This document shows positions 35,864-46,200 of a DNA stretch of 64,000 nucleotides, one piece after another. Within the stretch, counting starts at the first letter, position 1. The number at the start of each line of letters is the position of its first letter. Origin of the DNA: Pseudomonas sp. RIT288 (GTDB taxonomy: Bacteria > Pseudomonadota > Gammaproteobacteria > Pseudomonadales > Pseudomonadaceae); the NCBI RefSeq assembly GCF_000631985.1, contig NZ_JFYN01000003.1, positions 1-64,000 of the forward strand, written 5' to 3'. A model generated the notes under the pieces. That model was given only the letters and a program-made list of their open reading frames with translations, was not told where the DNA came from and made no database searches. The position numbers and the translations under genes are program-made.

Positions 35864-36823
35864 TCAGAACTGGTAGCCGATGCCGGCGTAGTAACCCCAA
35901 CCGTTGGAGCGCGCGCGGAAATTGCCGTCGCCGAAGTTCAGCTCACTGCCGTCCTCCCAGTTGCCGCCGTTGTGGAAGTAACGGCCGACCAGAGTGAAGC
36001 GCAGGTGGGTGAACGAGTAGAGCAAGACGTTGGTCGCCACCGTGGCATTGGCGGTGCGCGCCGGGTTGTCCTTGTGGATGTCCGAGCCGAAGTCGAAGTT
36101 GGTGAAGCCGATGTAGGTCAGCGAGGCGCCGTTGCTGAATTTGTCGATGGGCACGATGTACTTGAGTTGCGCGCGGTAGCCGTCCCACGAATATTCATTG
36201 CTCGCACCGTAGTTTTCCCACTGGTAGCGCCCGTACAGGTTGGCCGACAGGTTGACCCGCGAGTGGGTGTCGATGTCGGTGCCGAAGCCGCTGTACAGGG
36301 TGTTGGCGCGGTTCTCCTTGCGGCTGCCGTGATCGTAGATCCAGTCGAACGCCACGTACCATTCCTTGAACGGGCCGATGGCCAGGCTGCGGCCGGCGAG
36401 GTAGTCGATGGAGATGCGCGGCTCGTGCTCCATGAACACCGGTGAGCCGTGATCCCACACGCCTTTGTCGTGGCTGTTGCCGATGTTGAAGATCTTCGGA
36501 ATGTCGACGTAGCCGTACAGCTCGAACGGACCCTTGCGCCCGAAGTACTCGTATTCCAGGTAGATATCGTCGGCCGGTTGCGGCCCGAAGCTGATGTCCT
36601 TGCTGCCGATCAGCGTCAGGTCCTGGTTGTACCAGTCCGACAGATAGGCGCCTTTTTGCGGCGGGGCAGCTTCCGGGCTGAGGGCTTCGCCCTGGGCGGA
36701 TTCGTCGGGCAGGGCCGGTTGTGCCCACGCGCTGTGGCTGAGAACTCCGGTAACGCCGGTCAGTAGTAGGGAAACAGCAAGCGTGCGCGCGAATGGGGCG
36801 CGAAGAAGGGAAGCAGCGTGCAT
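35864..36823 (-). CDS. Tsx-like nucleoside-specific outer membrane channel
   Basis: The 319-residue protein has a signal peptide (about residues 1-34, ending AWA) and a beta-barrel body rich in alternating aromatic residues. It has the Tsx/OmpK family blocks YLSDWYNQDLTLIGS near residue 60, YLEYEYFGRKGPFELYGY near residue 88 and a final aromatic residue after GIGYQ (C-terminal Phe, as outer membrane barrels require). Tsx channels pass nucleosides across the outer membrane. First gene of an operon with the NUP protein; its promoter carries an operator identical to that of rbs. Confidence 0.9.
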   Translation of the reverse strand: MHAASLLRAPFARTLAVSLLLTGVTGVLSHSAWAQPALPDESAQGEALSPEAAPPQKGAYLSDWYNQDLTLIGSKDISFGPQPADDIYLEYEYFGRKGPFELYGYVDIPKIFNIGNSHDKGVWDHGSPVFMEHEPRISIDYLAGRSLAIGPFKEWYVAFDWIYDHGSRKENRANTLYSGFGTDIDTHSRVNLSANLYGRYQWENYGASNEYSWDGYRAQLKYIVPIDKFSNGASLTYIGFTNFDFGSDIHKDNPARTANATVATNVLLYSFTHLRFTLVGRYFHNGGNWEDGSELNFGDGNFRARSNGWGYYAGIGYQF

Positions 36824-36906
36824 TCAAAGTCCTTTTTTTGCGGATCGAGGCCCGGATTCTGCGGGTCTGTACGGTTTTGTTACGAAAAAGCCGTGATAGG
36901 CAGGTC

Positions 36907-36918
36907 GCAAACGTTTGC
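36907..36918. promoter_or_regulatory. LacI-family operator upstream of tsx-NUP operon
   Basis: GCAAACGTTTGC, a perfect 12-bp palindrome, lies 84 bases before the Tsx start. On the minus strand it sits between a possible -35 (TTGTGC) and -10 (CTATCA) spaced by 17 bases. It equals the core of the rbs operator. Confidence 0.78.
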
Positions 36919-36949
36919 ACAACACGTACCAAGTCGCTCCGCTTGCCCC

Positions 36950-37034
36950 TGTAGGAGCTGCGGCATGCTGCGATCTTTTGATTTTGCTTTGAAAAATCAG
37001 GATCAAAAGATCGCAGCGTGCCGCAGCTCCTACA
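36950..37034. repeat. REPIN-type repeat, family A
   Basis: Inverted arms TGTAGGAGCTGCGGCATGCTGCGATC and complement around a short centre; lies between divergent genes, just upstream of the tsx operator. Confidence 0.9.
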
Positions 37035-37264
37035 GGGGAGGTGGCCTGGACAGGGGCCAGCGTTTACTGGCCGAAAACCCTGTTCTAGACGGCCCTAGTA
37101 TTAAAGTATTAACACCATTTAATCAGTGCTCCATGGCGGGGCGTCTACTAGCTTGTCACCCAGAACGCGGTTTTGTGATGACCGTCGCAGTCTTGATTCG
37201 CGTGTGGAATAAGCACCGCTTGCACGCTTTCAAGGAAGAATTTGGCCACGACAAGGAGTAGCCC

Positions 37265-40200
37265 GTGGAAGCAAGGTTTGGTGTCGCCCTCGTTTCGCGT
37301 TTTTCCCCACTTTCCCTTGCTGTGCACCTGAGCGTCGCCGGACTGCTGTTCGGTGGGGTCAGCGCACCTGCACTGGCCACATGCTCCACGGCGGGTTCCA
37401 CCGTGACCTGTACCGGTGTGCCGAGTCTGCCGCTGTTTCTCAACAGTTTTTCCAGTGCCACCAACGGCCTGACGGTCAACGTCAACTCCGGGGCGCAGAT
37501 GAACGCGACGCTCGGCGGCCATGTGATGGACCTGACCGGGGTCAACATCAGCCTGAACAACTCTGGCACCCTTGATCCGGCGCTGCTGGGGCTGGTGTCG
37601 GTGTTGAGCGGCGGCGCCTTCATCGGCACCGGCGCGACGAGTACGGTCAGCGTGCTCAACAACGCCAGCGGGATCATCCGTGGTACCGGCATGTTGCTCG
37701 GGCTCAACCTGACCAGCCTCGACGGTCTGGGTATCGCGGTGAACAACGCCGCAGCGGGCACCACCAGCATCACCAACAACGGCACCATCACTTCGACCGG
37801 GCTCTCGATCGGCGGTATCACCCTGGCCGATACTCCGGTGGTCGGCGTGTACGGCGGCTCGCAGGTCAACATGACCAACAGCAGCACCGGCGTGATCAAC
37901 GGACGCATCGCCTTCGAGACCTCGGCGGCGGGCAACACCTTCACCAACGCCGGTGCGATCACCGGCGGCGTGTCGATGGGCGCGAGCAGCACCAACACCT
38001 TTACGGCGGTAACCGGCTCCAGTGTCAACGTGGGTGACGGCGTACAGATCAGTGTGGGGCTCGGCGGGCTGATCGGCATCAACCTGACCTTCGCCCCGAC
38101 CGGCACCGTCGACGGCGGCGCGGGTGGCACCAACAGCCTGATCCTGCAGAACCCGATCGGCGTCGGCGGCGGCACCACCGGGGTCGGCACGGCGTCGAGC
38201 GCCACTTACGTCAACTTCAACAACCTGACCATCAACAGCGGGACCTGGACCCTGCAGGGGCCACTGGTCAGCGGCGCGACCACGCTCAATGGCGGTGTCG
38301 CCCAGTTCAACAACAACGCCACGTTCGGCAGCGGGGTGCTCACCTCCAACGGCGGGATCCTCCAGGCCAGCAACGCCGGTCTGAACATCAGCAACCTGAT
38401 CTCCCTCGGCGCTGGTGGCGTGACGGTGCAAGGCACCAACGCCACGACCCTGAGCGGGGTGATTTCCGGCAGCGGTGGCCTGACCAAAATCGGTGCCGGG
38501 CAACTGAGCCTCAGCGCCGCCAACACCTACCTGGGCAACACCACGCTCAATGGCGGCACGGTGCAGATCAGCAACAATCAGGCATTCAGCACCGGCACCC
38601 TCAACGTCACTGGCGCGACGACCCTGAGCGCGCCGGGCACGATCAGCCTGGCCAACGCCATCAGCCTCGGTGGCACTTTGACGGCCGGCGGCACCGGCGC
38701 GCTGACCCTCGGCGGCCTGATCAGCGGCAGCAGCGGCCTGACCAAGACCGGCACCGGCAGCCTGACCCTCAGTGGCGCCAACAGCGGTTACACCGGCACC
38801 ACCACCCTGAGCGCCGGCAGCCTGCTGGTGACCAACAACAACTCACTGGGCAGCGGTGCGCTGAACACCGCCGCTGGCACCAGCCTCGACAGCACCGCCA
38901 ACGTGTCGCTGGCCAACAACATCGCGATGACCGGCAACCTCAATGTGCTCGGCAGCAACGCGCTGACCCTGGGCGGCGTATTGTCCGGCACCGGCGGTAT
39001 CACCAAGACCGGTACCGCCAGCCTGACCCTGACGGGCAACAACACCAACGCCGGCAACACGCTACTGAACGCCGGCAGCCTGTTCGTCGGCAGCAACACC
39101 GCGCTGGGGACTGGCGCGTTGAACGCAGCAGCCGGCACCACGCTGGATGCGACCACCGCAGTGACCCTGGCCAACGCTGTCGCGCTGGCGGCGGATCTGA
39201 CCATTGGCGGCACCCAGGCACTGGGCCTGAGCGGCGTCGTCAGCGGCGCCGGCAACCTGATCAAGAATGGCACGGCCAACCTGAGCCTCAGCGGCAACAA
39301 CACTTTCTCCGGCGGCACTGCGCTGAATGCCGGTACGCTGATTGTCGGCAGCAACACCGCGCTGGGCACTGGCGCATTGACCACGGCAGCAGGTACCACC
39401 CTCGATGCCAGCACAGCGGTGGCGCTGACCAACGCGGTCAGCCTCGGCGGCAACCTGAACATCGGCGGCAGCGCCAACCTGACCCTCGGCGGCATCGTCA
39501 GCGGCAGCGGCGGTCTGACCAAAAACGGCGCGGCCAATCTGATTCTCAATGGCGCCAACACCTTCCTCGGTGCTGTCGCGTTGAACGCCGGCACCATTAC
39601 TGCGGGTGCGAATGCGGCGCTCGGCAGCGGCAACATCACCGTCGGCGGCGTGGCGACTCTGGACAGCAATGCGGCGGTGACGCTGAACAACAACGTCATT
39701 CTCAATAACAGTCTGGGGATTGGCGGCAGCAACGCGCTGACCCTCGGTGGCGTGATCAGCGGCACCAGCCAACTGGTGAAAAACGGCGCCGCCAATCTCA
39801 CCCTCAACGGCACCAATACCTACAGCGGCGGCACCACGTTGAATGCCGGCAGCCTGACCGTCGGCAACGGCGCGGCACTGGGCACCGGCGCCTTGTCGGT
39901 GGAAGGTGCGGGCACGCTCAACGGCAGCTCCGCCGTGACCCTGAACAACAACGTGATCCTCAATGCCAACCTCACCACCGGCGGCGCCAACGCGCTGACC
40001 CTCGGCGGGGTGATCAGCGGCAGCAATGGCCTGATCAAGACCGGGGCATCGAGCCTGACCCTGACCGGCAACAACACCTACACCGGCACCACGGCGCTGA
40101 ACGCCGGTTCGCTGGTGGTCGGCTCCAACACCGCACTCGGCACCGGCACACTCAACGCGTCGAATGGCACCTCGCTGGATGCCAGCACCGCCGCGACCCT

Positions 40201-43200
40201 GGCCAACAACGTCAACCTCGCCGGCACCCTGACGGTCGGCGGCAGCAATGCGCTGACTCTCGGCGGCGTGGTCGCCGGTATCGGTGGGCTGACCAAGAAC
40301 GGCGCGGCCGACCTGACCCTCAATGGCGCCAACACCTATTTCGGCAACACTGCACTGAACACCGGCAAGCTGATTGTCGGCAGCAACACCGCGCTGGGCG
40401 TCGGTACGCTGAACGCGGCAGCCAACACCACGCTCGACGCCAACACCGCCGTCAGCCTGAACAACGCAGTGGGCCTGGCCGGTGCCTTGAATGTCGGCGG
40501 CACGGCAGATCTGACTTTGACCGGTCTGGTCAGCGGCGCTGGAAGTCTGGTGAAAAGCGGCGCGGCCAACCTGATTCTCAATGCGGCCAACAACTACCTC
40601 GGCGGTACCACGCTGAATGCCGGTACGCTGACCGTCGGCAACAGTTCGGCGCTGGGTTCCGGCGCACTGACCGTCGCTGGCGCTGCCACACTGGACAGCA
40701 ACTCGCCGCTGGTCAGCCTCAACAACGATGTCACTCTCAACGCTGGATTGACCGTCGGCGGCACGCAGAACCTGACCCTCGGTGGCGTGACCAGCGGCAC
40801 AGGCCAACTGATCAAGGACGGTGCGGCCAACCTGACACTCAACGGCAACAACACTTTCAGCGGCGGCACCACCCTCAACGCCGGCACCTTGACCCTGGGC
40901 AATGCCAATGGTCTGGGCAGTGGCGGCTTGACCGTCGGCGGCGCAGCGACCCTCGACAACAGCGCCTCGTTCGGCATCGGCAACGCGATCACCCTCAACG
41001 CCGGGCTGACGGTGGCCGGTAACAACGACCTGAGCCTTAACGGCATCATCGACGGCGCCGGCAGCCTGACCAAAAACGGTTTGTCGGACCTGACTCTGGC
41101 CGGCAACAACACCTTTACCGGCGCCGTGAACATTGTCTCCGGCAGCGTCACCACCCTCAACAGCAACGCGCTGGGCAACACTTCCGGCGTCAACATCAGT
41201 GCCGGTGCCGGCCTGAATCTCGGTAGCGATGCCAGCCTCGGCGCGCTGACCGGCAGCGGCAGTGTGCAACTGACTGGCAGCAACACGTTGACCGTCGGTG
41301 GCGGTAACGTCACCAGCACCTTTGATGGTGATCTCAGCGGCAGCGGCGGCCTGACCAAAGTCGGTACCGGCACCTTGAACCTCACTGGCATCAACGGCAT
41401 TACCGGCAATACCGCGATCGATGGCGGTATCGTGAACCTGAGCGGTTCGCTGGCGAGCACGCAGGTTAACGTCAACACCGGCGGCACCCTGACCGGTACC
41501 GGCTCGGCGCTCGGCGCGGTGAACATCAACAGTGGCGGGCATCTGGCGCTGTCGTCGGGCAATACCCTGTCGGCGGGTGCGCTGACCCTGGGTGCCGGCA
41601 GCAACGTGGATGTGGCGCTGGGGACTCCGTCGACCAGTTCGCTGATGAACATCGGCGGCAACCTGACCCTTGACGGCAATCTCAACGTCAGCGATGCCGG
41701 TGGTTTCGGCGTCGGTGTGTATCGTCTGTTCAACTACACCGGGGCCCTGACCAATCTGGGCCTTGATGTCGCCAGCGTGCCGGTCGGTTACGCCCTCGGC
41801 GATCTGGTGGTACAGACCGGTGTGGCCAATCAGATCAACATTCAAGTGTCGGCACCGAACAGCAACATCCGTTACTGGGACGGCAGCCAGACCATCGCCA
41901 ACGGCGTGGTCGATGGCGGCAGCGGCACGTGGAACGCGGTCGGCACCAACTGGACCGATGCCAACGGTCTGGTCAACCAGTCATGGGCCGGTGACTTCGC
42001 GGTGTTCCAGGGCGCCGCCGGCACTGTCTCGGTGAACGGCACGCAAGCGTTCACCGGCATGCAATTCCTTACCGATGGTTACAACCTGGTCAACGGCGGA
42101 GCAGGGCAACTGACCGCCGTCAACGGCACTGGCGGTACCACAGCGCTGCGGGTTGATCCGGGCGTCACTGCGACCATCGGCGTGAATATCGATGGTAGTG
42201 GCATCCTCAACAAACTGGACGCCGGTACCCTGGTGCTCAACGGCGCCAACACCTACAGCGGCGGCACGCAGCTGGACGGCGGCAAAATCATCGTCGGCAG
42301 CAACACCGCGCTCGGTACCGGTACGCTGACGGCGAATGCCGGCACGCAGCTGGACAGCAACGCGGCGGTGACACTGGCCAACGCGGCAACACTCAACGGC
42401 AACCTCACCGTGGTCGGCAGCAATGCGCTGACGCTTAACGGCGTCATTGGCGGCACTGGTGGCCTGATCAAAACCGGCGCGGCGAACCTGACTCTCGGCG
42501 GCAACAACGCCTTCCTCGGCCCGGTAGCGCTGAATGCCGGCGGGCTGATTCTGGCGTCGAACTCGGCGCTGGGTTCCGGCACGTTGAACGCGGCGGGCGG
42601 CACCACGCTGGATGCGAGCACGGCGGTTTCGGTGAACAACGCGGTGAATCTGGCCGGCAATCTCGGCATTAGCGGCACGGCGGATCTGACGCTGGCCGGT
42701 ACGGTCAACGGCGCCGGCAGCCTGAGCAAAAACGGCGCAGCCAACCTGACGTTGAGCGGCAACAACAACTTCCTCGGTGGCACCACCCTGAACGCCGGCA
42801 CCCTGACCGCCGGCAGCAACTCGGCGCTGGGCCTGGGCAACCTGACCGTGGCGGGTGCCTCGGCGCTGGACAGCAACAGTGCGCTGAGCCTGGGCAACAA
42901 CGTGGTGCTCAACGCCAACTTGAGCAACGCCGGCAGCAACAACCTGACCCTCGCTGGCGTGGTCAGTGGCGCGGGCGGGTTGATCAAGAACGGCGCCTCG
43001 AACCTGACGCTCAACGGCATCAATACTTACACCGGTGGCACCACACTGAATGCCGGTACGCTGACCCTCGGCACTGGCGGCTCGCTGGGCAGCGGCGCGC
43101 TGACTGTGGCCGGCGCTTCGACCCTCGACAACTCCGCGCCTCTGGTGCTGGCCAACAACCTCAACGTCAACGCGAATCTGGCTCTGGCCGGTAACAACAA

Positions 43201-46200
43201 CCTGACCCTCGGCGGTGTGATCGCCGGCGCCGGCACCCTGACCAAGAATGGTCTGGCCGACCTCACATTGAGTGGCAACAACACCTTCAGCGGCACTTTC
43301 GATGTGCTGTCCGGCAGCCTGACCACCCTGAGCGGCACGGCATTGGGCAACAACGCCACGGTCAACCTCGCGGGCGGCGCGGCGCTGAATCTCGGTGCTT
43401 CGGGTAGCCTCGCCAGCCTGACCGGCAGCGGTACCGCGCTGGTCGGCACCGGCAACACCCTGAGCCTGGGTGGCAACAACGTCAGCAGCACCTTCGCCGG
43501 CATCCTCAGCGGTGACGGCGGGCTGACCAAGCTCGGCTCGGGTGCGCTGACCCTCAGCGGCATCAGCGATCTGACCGGCGATACCAACGTCAACGCCGGC
43601 ACCTTGCAGGTCAACGGCTCGCTGGCCAGCGGCAACGTGCTGGTCAACAGCGGCGGCACCCTTGGTGGCAGCGGCACCTTGACCGGTGCGGTGACGGTGG
43701 CCGATGGCGGGCATCTGGCCGGTGTCACCGGCAGCACCCTGTCGGTGAACTCGCTGGTGCTCAACGGCAATTCCAACTTCGATGTCGGCCTCGGCGCGCC
43801 GGTCTCCGGTGGTGGTAACGCACTGGTGAATGTCGGCGGCAACCTGACCCTCGACGGCACCCTCAACGTCAGCGATATCGGTGGTTTTGGCAGCGGCGTG
43901 TATCGCCTGATCAACTACACCGGCGGCCTGACTGACAACGGCGTGCTGATCGGCACGCTGCCGGGCAGCGTCACTCCGGGCGATCTGACCCTGCAAACCG
44001 CGCTGGCCAACCAGATCAACCTGCTGGTCACCGCACCGGGTGTCACCGTGCAGTTCTGGGACGGCAACCAGCTGGTGGCCAACGGATCGGTCGATGGCGG
44101 CAGCGGTACCTGGGGCACCGGCACCACCAACTGGACCGACGTCAACGGCACCACCAATCAGGCCTGGACCAACAACTTCGCGGTGTTCCAGGGCACGGCG
44201 GGCACGATCACTGTCAATGGCGCACAAACCATCACCGGCATGCAGTTCGTCACCGATGGCTACAGTCTGGTGAACGGCACGGCGGGTTCGCTGAATCTGG
44301 TCAACGGTTCGCTGGGCAATGCCTCGGTGCGCGTTGATCCGAACGCCACCGCGACCGTCGGTGTTGCACTCAATGGCAGCGGCACCCTCGGCAAATACGA
44401 CAGCGGTACGTTGGTGCTCAACGCCGCCAACGGTTACACCGGCGGCACCGCGCTCAATGGCGGCAAGATTGTTGTCGGCAATAACGCGGCGCTCGGCACT
44501 GGCGTGTTGACCGCTGCGGACGGCACCGCACTGGACAGCAACACGGCTGTGACTCTGGGCAACGATGTGGTGGTGAACGGTGGCCTGACTGTCGCTGGCA
44601 GCAACGCCTTGACCCTCGACGGTGTAGTCAGTGGGACGGGCAGCCTGATCAAGTCTGGCGCTTCGAGCCTGACCCTCAACGGCAGCAACACCTACAGCGG
44701 TGGTACGCAGCTCGCTGGCGGCACACTGGTGCTGGGCAATAACAGCGCGATCAGCAGCGGTGCATTGAGCGTGAGCGGCAACGCCAGCCTCGACAGCAGC
44801 TCGGCGCTGCAACTGGCCAACGCGATCAATCTGGGGTCGCAATTGACCCTGGCCGGCAACCAGAACACCACGCTGCTCGGCGCCATCACGGGCACCGGCA
44901 GTCTGGTGAAAAACGGCAGCGGTGACCTCGTGCTGAGTGGCGCCAATACTTACAGCGGTGGTACCACGCTGAACGGCGGCAGCACCACGGGTGACACCAG
45001 CAGCCTGCAAGGTGCGATCGTCAACAACGCGACGCTGACCTTCGAACAAAACGCCGACGGCAGCTACACCGGCAACCTGACGGGCGCCGGCACGCTGAAC
45101 AAAACCGGCACCGGTCAATTGCTCCTGACCGGCAACAACACCTTCACCGGCGACACCTCGGTGCAGGCCGGCAACCTGATCGTCAACGGCGTGTTCAACA
45201 GCGCCAATGTCAACGTCGCCAGCGGCGCGAAAGTCGGCGGCAGCGGGCAACTGGGCGGCAACGTGCAACTGGCCAGCGGTGCAACGCTGACCGGTGGCGG
45301 CACGGCCACGCCGTTGTCGGTTGGTTCGCTGGCACTGTCCTCGGGGACCAATCTGGACTTCAGCCTCGGCTCGGCCGCCAGCTCCACCACGGTGGTCAAT
45401 GTCGCCGGCAACCTGACCCTCGACGGTACGCTGAATGTCAGCAACGCCGGCGGCTTCGGCACCGGGGTCTATCAACTGTTCCGTTACGGTGGCAGCCTGA
45501 CCGACAACGGTTTGGTCTACGGCAGCCTGCCGGTATCGGCGGCCAACCTGACCCTGCAAACCGCGATCGCCAATCAGGTCAACCTGCTGGTGCAGGGCAG
45601 TCCGGGTGAAGTGCAGTTCTGGAACGGTGGCACCACCAATCCGGACGGCAGCATCGGCGGCGGCAGTGGCGTGTGGGGCCCGGGCACCAACTGGACCGAT
45701 CCGAGCGGCACTCAGGCACTGGCGTCCAATGGTCAGTTCGCGGTGTTCGGCGGCCAGGCCGGTACCGTCACTGTGCAGGGCAATCAGAACTTCACCGGCC
45801 TGCAGTTCCTCGCCGGGGGTTACAGTCTGGTTCCGGGAGCTGGCGGTACGCTGACGCCGGTCAACGGTGCCGACGGCAGTCTGGCGCCGGTGCGGGTCAA
45901 TGCCGGGGCGAGTGCGGAAATTTCCGTACCGCTGGTGGGGACGGGTGGTATCGAGAAACTCGACTCCGGCACGTTGGTGCTCAGTGGCGCCAACACCTAC
46001 AGCGGCGGCACCACCGTCAGTGGCGGTACGCTGATCGGTAACACCACGAGCCTGCAAGGCAACATCACCGACAACGCCACACTGGTGTTCCAGCAGAATG
46101 CCAATGGCCAGTTCAACGGCATCCTCAGCGGACTCGGGGCGATGGCCAAACGCGGCGCCGGCACGTTGTTGCTGACCGGCAATCAGCCGTTCAGCGGCAC

